Origin: Nodosilinea sp. FACHB-141
GTDB taxonomy: Bacteria; Cyanobacteriota; Cyanobacteriia; Phormidesmidales; Phormidesmidaceae
Assembly (NCBI RefSeq): GCF_014696135.1
Contig: NZ_JACJPP010000022.1
Span: 1-64,000, forward strand
DNA length: 64,000 nt
Reading direction: 5' to 3'
The notes under the pieces were generated by a model. It saw only the letters and a list, made by a program, of their open reading frames with translations. It did no database searches and had not been told where the DNA came from. Positions 28,289-36,206 of the stretch are shown here, in pieces (the first letter of the stretch is position 1; the number at the start of each line of letters is the position of its first letter). The position numbers and the translations under genes were made by a program.

Positions 28289-28558
28289 ATGCCTAAAACT
28301 TTTTTGTATGCCAGCGCCTCGTCAGAGCATGAGGCTACGTCTTCTTCGGGAGATGAGCCGCTCAAAGGGCCGGCTTCCGACCATCGCGACAAAGTTCGCA
28401 TTCTTGTGATTGGCCGCCCCACCGCCGTAAATCGAGTGATTTCAGAAATGAGCCACGTGGGTTTCTCCGACTCAATCGAGTGGAGCAAACCTATTCCCAC
28501 CGATCGCCAGCGGGAATCAATGCGGGTGCTGACTCGCTATGTATTCGCTGACTCTTAA
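28289..28558 (+). CDS. Small conserved cyanobacterial protein of unknown function
   Basis: An 89-residue protein. After a Ser-rich variable N-terminus (~30 residues), the core VRILVIGRPTAVNRVISEMSHVG leads into FSDSIEWSKPIP and ESMRVLTRYV. I recognise this pattern from short cyanobacterial proteins of unknown function. No ribosome site stands out. The overlapping opposite-strand frame at 28183-28500 looks like a shadow. Confidence 0.58.
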   Translation: MPKTFLYASASSEHEATSSSGDEPLKGPASDHRDKVRILVIGRPTAVNRVISEMSHVGFSDSIEWSKPIPTDRQRESMRVLTRYVFADS

Positions 28559-28680
28559 TGCCTAGATCACGTCGGAGTCTATAGCTGTTCGCCCTGGGGT
28601 TCTGGTTCTAGAAACTCAGGGGCAACGGTCTAAACAAATTTCACCCCGCCATAGCCGCAGCCTTGAAATTCTCACCACAG

Positions 28681-28712
28681 CAAAAAGGAGAACCGTCATA
28701 GACAGTTCTCCT
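28681..28712 (-). terminator. Terminator of the Pro-rich membrane protein gene
   Basis: AGGAGAAC and GTTCTCCT form an 8-bp stem (28686-28693 with 28705-28712), with an inner GTC/GAC stem. On the minus strand a TTTTTG tail follows. Confidence 0.75.
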
Positions 28713-28794
28713 CAGTTTGTGCAAGTCGCAGCTAATAGTGACTTCTCTTCGAATGGCCTAGGCTTGGCCGGTCAAGAGGCCAAGTTTAGTGCAG

Positions 28795-29388
28795 CTATTG
28801 AGGCTGAGTATCTTGGGTCGCCGGCTGATTGGACTCAGCTTCAGGCTGGGCTTGGCCTTCGGGAGCCGCGCTAGGAGCCTCGGGGGCTTCGCTAGGAGCC
28901 GGCGCGACAGGATTATTCAGCTCAACGTTAATGTCGGGGGGCTGGACGGTGGGAGCGGGGGCGCTAGGAGCAGGGGCGGTAGGGACAGGCACAGCTTCTT
29001 GGGTGCGCTCAATGGTGCGCTCGATGATGGTGGTCTCATTAGTCGGTTCTTGAGCTGGGGCTTCGGGTGCCGGAGCCTGAGGGACAGGAATTATTCTGCC
29101 GTCGTTGGCGTCACTGTAGACGTAGGCGACCGCACCAACTATAGCGGCTACAGCGGCTAGTACCATACCTAGAATGAGACCGGTAGAGATTCCGTTGTCG
29201 GCCCGTAGCCTGGCGTTTTCTTCATAAATTCTGGCTTCCTCGGCCCGGCGGCGCTCTTGCTCTAGCTGCTCGGTCGACTTACCACTGACGTAGCCATCGC
29301 GGTAGGCAACTTCGTCCGGCGTTGCTGGTCGAGCGTTGATTGACGTGTCGAAATCTCGGTTGCGGGGATTGGTGTTGCGAGTAGCCAT
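28795..29388 (-). CDS. Single-pass membrane protein with Pro/Ala/Glu-rich tail
   Basis: A 197-residue protein of unknown function. A charged N-terminal part with a predicted coiled coil (EQLEQERRRAEEARIYEENARLR near residues 40-62) precedes one transmembrane helix (LILGMVLAAVAAIVGAVAYVY). The outer tail of ~100 residues is Pro, Ala, Glu and Gln-rich, with an Arg/Glu/Thr patch (TIIERTIERTQE). Low complexity limits homology. I chose ATG 29388 (MATRNTNP); a TTG at 29406 is also possible. Same strand as the large membrane protein upstream (185-base gap). Confidence 0.6.
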   Translation of the reverse strand: MATRNTNPRNRDFDTSINARPATPDEVAYRDGYVSGKSTEQLEQERRRAEEARIYEENARLRADNGISTGLILGMVLAAVAAIVGAVAYVYSDANDGRIIPVPQAPAPEAPAQEPTNETTIIERTIERTQEAVPVPTAPAPSAPAPTVQPPDINVELNNPVAPAPSEAPEAPSAAPEGQAQPEAESNQPATQDTQPQ

Positions 29389-29592
29389 AATAGTATTGAA
29401 CTCCAAGTTAATAGACGATTTAGATAGGTGTTCTTATCTGTAGATGCCCTTTTAGCTGTGTCAAATGTAACAATGGCCACAGTGCATCTCCCTCTACCCA
29501 GGTGGAGAGGTAAGAGGAATAGATAGGCGCTTGGACCATCTACCCTAAGGAAGATAGGCTTTGGGTAGATGAAGTGGGTTAAAGAGGCTGTA

Positions 29593-31077
29593 TTAGCGAT
29601 CGCCCTTGAGGTTGCCCTGGGAAACGTTGTAGAGCTGGTAGCGCTCTTCGATTAAGCGATCGACATCCGCAGTGGCTAGGCGTTTAACGTAGTTGAGCTT
29701 GAATTCTTCGAGAAAATCTACGACTAGAGCTTCGATCTCTTCGATATTCTCGTTCTCTTTGAGCTGAGCTCTGAAGGTTTCGCCGAGCTTTTGCACGAGG
29801 GCTTGGGTCAGATCGCCGCCAGATTTGTCTTCTAAAGCCCCTTTTACCGCATCGTAGAGGTTGGCCGAAAGCTGAGAAACAACCTGTTCGGTCAGTTGAT
29901 CGGGCAGATCGCCGATGCCTGGCAGTTGGCGAAATCCCTGGTAGCCGGGGGTGCGATCGAAGGCCTGGGTAACAGTGTGCTTGAGCAGGGCGTCTACTTC
30001 GGGCTTGACCTGGGGCAGCACGTTGTAGACCGTGAGCGCAGCTAGCCTCTGGGAAATCACCTCTAGCTCATTGACGCCACCGACATCGATGTAGCGCTGT
30101 GGTTTAGGGGCTAGTAGCGTTTTGGCCACGCTGCCATCGCGGACCAGCGACTGCATTTGGTCAATAATGCGCAGCACCACAATTTCGGTAATTTCGACGG
30201 CAACCTGGCTGATGACAAAGCGGCTAATGCGGCTTTGAATGGGCTCTAAGTTGATTAAGTTTGACTGGTTGATGCGAATGGTGACTGGAATTAGGCGCGC
30301 TAGGGCCAGCCAGGGCAATCGCAGAGCGCTGAAAGGAATGAGCAGCAGAATGTCGTACCAGCGCCACAGGATGGCATCGCGCCAGGTGAAATTTTTGTAG
30401 CGGCGATCGAGATAAACGCTGCGAGCCAGTAGCTCTAGGCCAAACAGCAGGTTGAACCAGATGTCGATAAGCCAAAACTGGTTTACAAAGCCGCCGTGGA
30501 CAGCAATGCGCCGAAAAAAGTTGGTTTCGACCAAAGGCTGCACTTCGCTTCTAAAGAAGGCCATCTCGGCAGAAAATCCAGCTTCGCTGAGGTGGTCGAC
30601 GCTCCAAAACTCGGTCATGGATTCGGTGGCGGATTCTAACCCGATGCGATCGCGCATCTCGTTTTTGATTTGCTCCAGATTGCCCGAGCGATTGGCAATT
30701 TGAAACGGATTCTCAGAGATCATCGCTCTGCTCTGCTGTTGCAAATCGCTCAAGATCGACTGCGCTTGAGCTGAGGTCAGCCCGGTCTGGGATACCTGCT
30801 CCTCAAGGGCGTCAACCGTGTCGAGGTAGTTGGCCGTGAAGCGGTGGGGCTCAATGCCTTTAAAGGTTTCGCCATACCAGGTTGTCAAGCCCGGCAGCAA
30901 TCGCAAGTACAGATCCCGCAGGGGAATGTAGCTCAAGTCGCCAATCACCAGCACCAGGTTGAGCAGAGCCATCGTCGCCATAATCCGCTCGAACCAGCGT
31001 CGCCTTAGGCGACGGGCATCGTGTTTAGAAAATTCGCGGCCGTTGGTCGATCGGCGGGGGCGAGATAGGGCAGCCAT
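29593..31077 (-). CDS. Large membrane protein with voltage-sensor-like stretch, unknown function
   Basis: A 494-residue protein. One helix lies near residues 33-51 (ATMALLNLVLVIGDLSYIPL), then ~145 mostly soluble residues. A membrane block near 200-270 reads LLFGLELLAR, WYDILLLIPF and LRLPWLALARLIPVTIR. The order Glu/Arg, Asp, then Arg residues at intervals recalls S2-S3-S4 of voltage-sensor domains, although no pore is seen. The last ~220 residues are amphipathic and helix-rich, without an enzyme motif. Start at ATG 31077 (MAALSRP). I recognise it as a cyanobacterial family only; function unknown. Confidence 0.65.
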   Translation of the reverse strand: MAALSRPRRSTNGREFSKHDARRLRRRWFERIMATMALLNLVLVIGDLSYIPLRDLYLRLLPGLTTWYGETFKGIEPHRFTANYLDTVDALEEQVSQTGLTSAQAQSILSDLQQQSRAMISENPFQIANRSGNLEQIKNEMRDRIGLESATESMTEFWSVDHLSEAGFSAEMAFFRSEVQPLVETNFFRRIAVHGGFVNQFWLIDIWFNLLFGLELLARSVYLDRRYKNFTWRDAILWRWYDILLLIPFSALRLPWLALARLIPVTIRINQSNLINLEPIQSRISRFVISQVAVEITEIVVLRIIDQMQSLVRDGSVAKTLLAPKPQRYIDVGGVNELEVISQRLAALTVYNVLPQVKPEVDALLKHTVTQAFDRTPGYQGFRQLPGIGDLPDQLTEQVVSQLSANLYDAVKGALEDKSGGDLTQALVQKLGETFRAQLKENENIEEIEALVVDFLEEFKLNYVKRLATADVDRLIEERYQLYNVSQGNLKGDR

Positions 31078-31211
31078 GGCACCAGGCTTAAACGCATACC
31101 TCTGCAACAATGCCTGGTATTCGCCCGTTTGTCACCATTAGGGTTGGGGCGGCTCAGATTCGCTACCATCATAATTAATATATGTTTACAAGCTGATTCC
31201 CTGAAGCCGCC

Positions 31212-32120
31212 ATGACCGCTACCGTCTTTGCCCCTCAGCCCCTCAACAATCCCCCCAGCACCTACTGGACCTGGCGTGACCAGGCCATTCACTACGTGGT
31301 AGCCGGAGAAGCTCACAGCGACCGCCCTCCCCTGCTATTGGTGCATGGTTTTGGTGCGTCTACCGACCACTGGCGCAAGAATATTCAGGGCCTGCAGGCC
31401 GACTTTCAGGTTTGGGCGATCGATCTGCTGGGGTTTGGGCGATCGGCTAAGCCCGACTGGCAGTACAGCGGTGACCTATGGCAGGCGCAGCTCCACGATT
31501 TCATCATTGAAGTAATCGGTCGTCCGGCGGTACTGGCGGGCAATTCCCTTGGTGGATATGCGTCGCTTTGCGTGGCGGCAAACCATCCTGAGTCGGCTGT
31601 TGGACTGGTGCTGTTGAACAGCGCTGGCCCATTTTCTTCTCCCGCTCAAACCCCTCCCCCAGCGCCCAACCCGATCGCAAAGCTGATTCAATCGCTCATG
31701 CTGCAGCCGCTGCCGAGTTGGGTGCTGTTTCAGTATGTGCGCCAGCCTGCCATCATTCGACGCACCCTGCAGCAGGTCTATCTCGATAAATCGGTTATTA
31801 CCGACCAACTAGTCGAAGACATTCGCCGCCCCGCCCTCGATCCTGGTGCTCCCAGAGTGTTTGCCTCAGTCTTTAAGTCTCGCCAGGGCGAGAATGTAGA
31901 CGTGCTGCTGCAAAAAATGAGCTGCCCCCTACTGATGCTCTGGGGCGAAGGCGACCCTTGGATGAACTGTCGTGTGAAGGGGGCGCAGTTTCGTCAGCAC
32001 TACCCCACCCTGACGGAACACTACTTACAGGCCGGTCACTGCCCCCACGACGAGGTTCCCGACCAGGTGAATAGCCTGCTGCGAGAATGGGTGTTAAAGA
32101 CGGTGATTGAAGGAGCGTGA
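31212..32120 (+). CDS. Alpha/beta-hydrolase fold protein
   Basis: A 302-residue hydrolase. The oxyanion region LLLVHGFGAS lies near residue 43. The nucleophile Ser is in GNSLGGYAS near residue 116. A lid follows, then the acid in LLMLWGEGDPWM and the catalytic His in AGHCPHDEVPD near 280. It belongs to a group common in cyanobacteria and plastids that includes pheophytinase- and dephytylase-like enzymes; the substrate cannot be named. Divergent from the large membrane protein. Confidence 0.9.
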   Translation: MTATVFAPQPLNNPPSTYWTWRDQAIHYVVAGEAHSDRPPLLLVHGFGASTDHWRKNIQGLQADFQVWAIDLLGFGRSAKPDWQYSGDLWQAQLHDFIIEVIGRPAVLAGNSLGGYASLCVAANHPESAVGLVLLNSAGPFSSPAQTPPPAPNPIAKLIQSLMLQPLPSWVLFQYVRQPAIIRRTLQQVYLDKSVITDQLVEDIRRPALDPGAPRVFASVFKSRQGENVDVLLQKMSCPLLMLWGEGDPWMNCRVKGAQFRQHYPTLTEHYLQAGHCPHDEVPDQVNSLLREWVLKTVIEGA

Positions 32121-32331
32121 ACTTGTGCCTGTCTCGCGTTTATCCCCAGGGCAGAGCGAGAACTGGCCACCTGTTGAGCAGGGTCAAGATGTAGTAGTGC
32201 AAATGAGATTCGCCTTAGGACTAGGCGTAGTCGATAGATAGCCGATCAACTTATTACAGAATACAAACCCGCGCTTTGGTTGGTGCCTCCCGCTTCCCCT
32301 AAACTGGGGTATCCCCCCAGCTATCCACCCA

Positions 32332-32775
32332 ATGTCTCCCCTTCCCCGCCATCGCCCTCGCCACCTCTCCCTAGGCCCCCTAGAGGCCGAGATCCTGGCC
32401 ATCGTTTGGGAAAAAAACGGAGCTACCGTTAAAGACATCCACGACCATATTCTGTCCGACCCCGATCGCGACTTGACCCAGGCTTCGGTGACGACGGTGC
32501 TTCAACGCTTAGCTAAGAAAGGCTGGCTGCGGCGCGAGGCCGTGCAGCCAGAAAAACCCCGTCGTGCCTTCCGTTGGCAGCCCATAATCTCGCAGCAAGA
32601 GGCTGAGCTGCTGACTGCCCACCAGCAGCTCCAGAGCTTCTTGGCAGTGGGTAGCCCCGATCTAGTGGCCGCCTTTGCCGATAGCCTAGATGTCGCTGAG
32701 CTGGACAAGATAGACGCGATCGCCGCCCGTCTGCGCGCCCTGCGCCATACTCAGACCCAAAGGGAGGATGCGTAA
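32332..32775 (+). CDS. BlaI/MecI/CopY-family transcriptional regulator
   Basis: A 147-residue protein. An N-terminal winged HTH of the BlaI type is seen: LGPLEAEILAIVWEKNGATVKDI, then TQASVTTVLQRLAKKGWLRRE, followed by a dimerisation helix region. BlaI proteins are repressors that are cleaved when a partner M56 metalloprotease is activated. The next gene is exactly such a protease, with its ATG sharing the last base of this stop (TAATG at 32773-32777). A GC-rich hairpin (CTGGGG/CCCCAG) lies just upstream. Confidence 0.9.
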   Translation: MSPLPRHRPRHLSLGPLEAEILAIVWEKNGATVKDIHDHILSDPDRDLTQASVTTVLQRLAKKGWLRREAVQPEKPRRAFRWQPIISQQEAELLTAHQQLQSFLAVGSPDLVAAFADSLDVAELDKIDAIAARLRALRHTQTQREDA

Positions 32776-33650
32776 TGCACAGCAGTTTAATGGTGCTCAC
32801 AATTGTGGTGGCTGCAGTTTGGCGATGGCGATGGCGACAGTGCGATGGCCCTTGGCTAGTCCGCTGGGAGTCTGCCCTCAGTGCCTTTTGTCTGCCGCCG
32901 CTGATGATTGTGCTGGCCGCTGCGGCGGTGCTCTCTATGGGCCACCACGGCACCATGATCGGCCAGATAGTCAGTCCGGTAGGGTGCTGGGTTAGTCTCG
33001 GGATATTGTCTTTTGCCGTCGGTGTTCTAGCTTGCGCACTGGGCCAAACGGTGCGCACCACCTGGGGGCTGCGCCAATACGCCGTGGTCTCGCTTCCTCA
33101 GGGAGAGCAGGCCCGCTGCTTGCCCATCGACCTACCGCTGGCAGCTCAGGTCGGGCTGTGGCGATCGTCATTGCTGGTTAGTCGGGGTTGGCTAGAGCAA
33201 CTGACGGCGATCGAACAGCAGGCCATGCTGGCCCACGAACAGGCCCATGCTGATCATCGTGACCCGTTCTGGTTTTTCTGGTTAGGTGTTGTACGGTGCT
33301 TCACCAGCTGGCTACCCAACACCGAAGCGCTGTGGGAAGAACTGCTGCTGCTGCGAGAGCTGCGCGCCGATCGCCAGGCTGCCAACACCAGTGACCCCCT
33401 TGTGCTGGCAGAGCTGCTAGTGAAACTTGCTCGACAGATGGCCCTGACCACCCATTCACAGTCCTCAGAGCACTGGCTTGAGACCGGAGTGGGCTTCAAT
33501 CAGGCTTTGTCGCTCACTCGCTTGGAGCAGCGGGTCAACGCTTTAGTTGCACCAGACACCGGGGTAAAAATTTCTGAACAACGTCAGGTCAAATTGGCTT
33601 GGCTGATGGTTGCGATGCTGCCCTTGGCGGTCACCTGGCTGCACACGTAA
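32775..33650 (+). CDS. M56-family (BlaR1/MecR1-like) membrane metallopeptidase
   Basis: A 291-residue membrane peptidase. Two or three hydrophobic helices occupy the first ~95 residues (AFCLPPLMIVLAAAAVLSM and CWVSLGILSFAVGVLACALG). The zinc motif HEQAH lies in MLAHEQAHADHRDPFW near 155, with a downstream Glu-containing block (LLLRELRADRQAAN). A short C-terminal helix ends the protein. There is no extracellular beta-lactam sensor domain of the BlaR1 kind. It most likely cleaves the regulator encoded just upstream, in response to an unknown signal. Confidence 0.88.
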   Translation: MHSSLMVLTIVVAAVWRWRWRQCDGPWLVRWESALSAFCLPPLMIVLAAAAVLSMGHHGTMIGQIVSPVGCWVSLGILSFAVGVLACALGQTVRTTWGLRQYAVVSLPQGEQARCLPIDLPLAAQVGLWRSSLLVSRGWLEQLTAIEQQAMLAHEQAHADHRDPFWFFWLGVVRCFTSWLPNTEALWEELLLLRELRADRQAANTSDPLVLAELLVKLARQMALTTHSQSSEHWLETGVGFNQALSLTRLEQRVNALVAPDTGVKISEQRQVKLAWLMVAMLPLAVTWLHT

Positions 33651-33652
33651 GC

Positions 33653-34291
33653 TCATTCCCCGTAGGGAGCCAGCTGAGTTTGTAAAGTGGGCAGGTCTTC
33701 TTTGACAAAAACAGCCATGCGGCCTAGATAGGCAGTGCCGGCGCGATCGTAGGCAATTTCCTGCCAGTAGGCAAAGCGCTCTCCCTGCCGCACTTCACCC
33801 CGCAGTACCAGGTTGGGGTTGTCAGTAGAATTGGTCCTGCTGCCTCGAGCCGGGTAGCGTAGCAGCACCGTTGCTTGGCGATAGTCGTTGAAAATCTCCT
33901 GCCCGTAGATAGCCCGCAACGACTCATCGAGCCGATCGACGGTAATAGGGTTGGCGTGGTCGGACAGACTAAAGCGCTCAGAGCGAATCTGGCGAGGGTC
34001 TTGATTGGGCGATACGCCACTGATCGGAAACACAGACGCCTGGAAGGTGAATCGCTGCCCAGGGGCAACCAGGCGATTGATAGCTAAGCGATCGCTGGGG
34101 GCAGGCTTGAGGGTAGGGTTGTTGCGAATCCACGACTCGGTTAGGTTCACCGTTTGCCCTGGCAGTGCCCAGCCGGGATGGGCGGTGAGGACGAGGGCAG
34201 CGAGAGCTAGAGATCCGCTCTTTATGGCGATCGCCGAAGACCCGATTTTCGGGGCGATCGCACCCCCAAGACTACGTTTAAACCGCATCAT
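33653..34291 (-). CDS. Exported protein of unknown function
   Basis: A 212-residue protein with a signal peptide (SGSLALAALVLTAHPGWALPG, cut near residue 43). The mature part is beta-type, with conserved-looking SWIRNNPTLKPAPSDRL, RFTFQASVFPISG, LDESLRAIYG and LVLRGEVRQGERFAYWQEIAYD. No catalytic motif or Cys pair. I recognise the pattern from cyanobacterial secreted proteins of unknown role. Convergent with the M56 gene, two bases between stops. Confidence 0.65.
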   Translation of the reverse strand: MMRFKRSLGGAIAPKIGSSAIAIKSGSLALAALVLTAHPGWALPGQTVNLTESWIRNNPTLKPAPSDRLAINRLVAPGQRFTFQASVFPISGVSPNQDPRQIRSERFSLSDHANPITVDRLDESLRAIYGQEIFNDYRQATVLLRYPARGSRTNSTDNPNLVLRGEVRQGERFAYWQEIAYDRAGTAYLGRMAVFVKEDLPTLQTQLAPYGE

Positions 34292-34355
34292 CTGCCCTAC
34301 CTCCCAAGGAACCCGTTCCCGATGATAACAACTCTGGAATAGAACGAATCAACAG

Positions 34356-34391
34356 AAATGCCCCAGTGGTAAAGATTCCACCGGGGCATTT
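34356..34391 (-). terminator. Hairpin after the moeB-like gene
   Basis: AAATGCCCC (34356-34364) pairs with GGGGCATTT (34383-34391), with an inner GTGG/CCAC stem past one A-C mismatch. Ends in TTT on the minus strand; a plausible terminator of moeB. Confidence 0.65.
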
Positions 34392-34407
34392 GGCTATCGC
34401 TGAGAGC

Positions 34408-35580
34408 TTAGTATTCGGGAACTGAGGCGTCTACCTCTTTACTCCAGGCGGTGATGCCGCCTTTCACATTGGTGCCCTCAATGCCGTGCTGCTTGAGAAT
34501 GCCTAGAGCTTTGGCCGATCGCCCGCCCATTTTGCAGTGCACAATCAGGCGATGGCCGTTGACTAGGCTTTTGACCTTATCAACCCCCTCACCGTTCTCG
34601 ATATCGGGCAGAGGCACCAGCACCGAGCCAGGGATGCGGGCAATTTCGTACTCGTTGGGGTTGCGCACGTCAAGCAGCACTACGTCGTCGGCCCCGCTGT
34701 CGAGCACTTGCTTCAGCTCAGTAACGGTCATTTCGGAGATTTCAGCCAACTCTTTCTCTGCCTCCATGCGCGCTTGGGGAATGCCGCAGAACTCTTCGTA
34801 GTCGATCAACTTGTCGATCACTGGGCGGACGGGATTGGGCCGCAGCTTCAGCTCTCTAAAGGTCATCTCGAGGGCATTGTAGAGCAGCAGGCGGCCGCTG
34901 AGCGTTTTGCCCGTGCCCAAAATCACCTTGATGGTTTCGTTGGCCTGAATGACGCCAATGATGCCGGGCAGCACGCCCAGCACGCCACCCTCCGCACAGG
35001 AGGGCACTAGCCCCGGCGGTGGCGGTTCGGGATATAAGTCGCGATAGTTGGGACCATCTTGGTAGTTAAAAACTGTGGCCTGGCCCTCAAAGCGAAAAAT
35101 GGAGCCGTAGACGTTGGGCTTGCCCAGCAGTACGCAGGCGTCGTTGACTAGGTAGCGGGTGGGAAAGTTGTCGGTGCCGTCAACCACCACGTCGTAGGGT
35201 TCAAAGATGCCTAAGGCATTCTCGGCGCTGAGACGGGTTTCGTAGAGGTCAACCTGGCAGTGAGGATTGATTTCAAGAATGCGGCTTTTGGCCGACTCAA
35301 TTTTGGGTTTGCCCACCCACGACTCGCTGTGAATCACCTGGCGGTGGAGGTTCGACTGATCGACGGTGTCAAAGTCGACAATGCCGATGCGGCCAATGCC
35401 AGCGGCGGCCAGATACAGCAGCAAGGGTGAACCCAAGCCTCCAGTGCCCACGCAGAGCACGCTGGCGGCCTTGAGCTTCTTCTGCCCATCGAGACCCACC
35501 TCCGGCAGAATGATGTGGCGGGAGTAGCGCTCGTACTCCTCTTTGGTGAGCTGAATGTCGTCCAGGTTTGGGTTGAGCAT
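34408..35580 (-). CDS. moeB: MoeB/MoeZ-type adenylyltransferase with C-terminal rhodanese domain
   Basis: A 390-residue E1-like enzyme that adenylates the C-terminal Gly-Gly of sulfur-carrier proteins. The ATP site is GTGGLGSPLLLYLAAAG near residue 45, with the DNLHR-type motif SNLHRQVIH. The E1 Cys is in VPSCAEGGVLG near 190. The four zinc-binding Cys of classic MoeB/MOCS3 are absent: PNYRDLYP replaces PCxxC, and LRPNPVRPV replaces the second pair. The C-terminal rhodanese domain (~280-390) has its active Cys in VHCKMGGRS. This is the MoeZ-R form, supplying sulfur for molybdopterin, thiolation or cysteine. Start ATG 35580 (MLNPNLDD). Confidence 0.93.
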   Translation of the reverse strand: MLNPNLDDIQLTKEEYERYSRHIILPEVGLDGQKKLKAASVLCVGTGGLGSPLLLYLAAAGIGRIGIVDFDTVDQSNLHRQVIHSESWVGKPKIESAKSRILEINPHCQVDLYETRLSAENALGIFEPYDVVVDGTDNFPTRYLVNDACVLLGKPNVYGSIFRFEGQATVFNYQDGPNYRDLYPEPPPPGLVPSCAEGGVLGVLPGIIGVIQANETIKVILGTGKTLSGRLLLYNALEMTFRELKLRPNPVRPVIDKLIDYEEFCGIPQARMEAEKELAEISEMTVTELKQVLDSGADDVVLLDVRNPNEYEIARIPGSVLVPLPDIENGEGVDKVKSLVNGHRLIVHCKMGGRSAKALGILKQHGIEGTNVKGGITAWSKEVDASVPEY

Positions 35581-35612
35581 GGCCTCGGCAGAGAAACTGT
35601 GGCGGTAAAAAC

Positions 35613-35642
35613 AAAAAACGGTCTGGGGCACGACCGTTTTTT
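35613..35642 (-). terminator. Intrinsic terminator between the JAMM gene and moeB
   Basis: AAAAAACGGTC (35613-35623) pairs with GACCGTTTTTT (35632-35642), 11 bp with an 8-base loop. On the minus strand a TTTTTTG-TTTTT tract follows. It lies between the M67 stop (35656) and the moeB ATG (35580), so the two genes are either uncoupled or joined by read-through. Confidence 0.8.
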
Positions 35643-35655
35643 ACATCATTTAAGC

Positions 35656-36174
35656 TTAGGACAAGAATGAAGCTTTGTTGGCAGATGATCCAATCATTTT
35701 CACAGGCTCGGGCTCGAACTGGTCTTGGTCATTGAGCTGCCAGCTTTTGAAGTCGGCAACTTGCCCTGCCATCACCGAAACAATGATGTAGGAATAGACG
35801 GGCCAGGCGAGGGTGCGATCGCACTCCGACGGCACCGCTACATGGTCGGGGTGAGAGTGAAACACGCCAATAATCTCTAGCCCTCGTTCCCGCGCCGATC
35901 GCTGTACGGCCAACATATCGGCGGGGTCGATCCAGTAGCGATCGCGCAGACTGTGGGCTCCATCGCCTGCGGGGTCGGTATAGTCCAGCAGCGACGGATC
36001 CCAGGCATTGTTTAAGGTGACAACCTCAACCACAGTGCGAGCGACCTCGCCGGGCAGCTCTTCCCCAGATCCACGCCGGCCCACTAGCAGCCCACAGCAT
36101 TCCTTGGGGTAGCCAGCGACGGCCGCCTCAACTATGGCTTGGTAGCAGTCAGCATCAAGGTAAAGATTAGCCAT
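35656..36174 (-). CDS. JAMM/Mov34 metallopeptidase (M67 family)
   Basis: A 172-residue zinc peptidase. The N-terminus is typical (YPKECCGLLVGRR). The JAMM signature GVFHSHPDHVAVPSECD lies near residues 103-120: HxH, seven residues, then Ser-x-x-Asp, with the catalytic Glu in KECCG near 25. The family removes ubiquitin or ubiquitin-like sulfur carriers; Mec+ in actinobacteria releases cysteine from CysO. The E1-like MoeZ-R next door supports a role with such a carrier. A terminator separates the two. Confidence 0.92.
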   Translation of the reverse strand: MANLYLDADCYQAIVEAAVAGYPKECCGLLVGRRGSGEELPGEVARTVVEVVTLNNAWDPSLLDYTDPAGDGAHSLRDRYWIDPADMLAVQRSARERGLEIIGVFHSHPDHVAVPSECDRTLAWPVYSYIIVSVMAGQVADFKSWQLNDQDQFEPEPVKMIGSSANKASFLS

Positions 36175-36206
36175 AGCAAAAGATCATCGCCAACATCACC
36201 CAGTAC

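Noticed and set aside
28183-28500. 105-residue minus-strand frame overlapping the 28289 gene
   Set aside because: Low-likeness composition and no ribosome site; the plus-strand frame has a family-like core.
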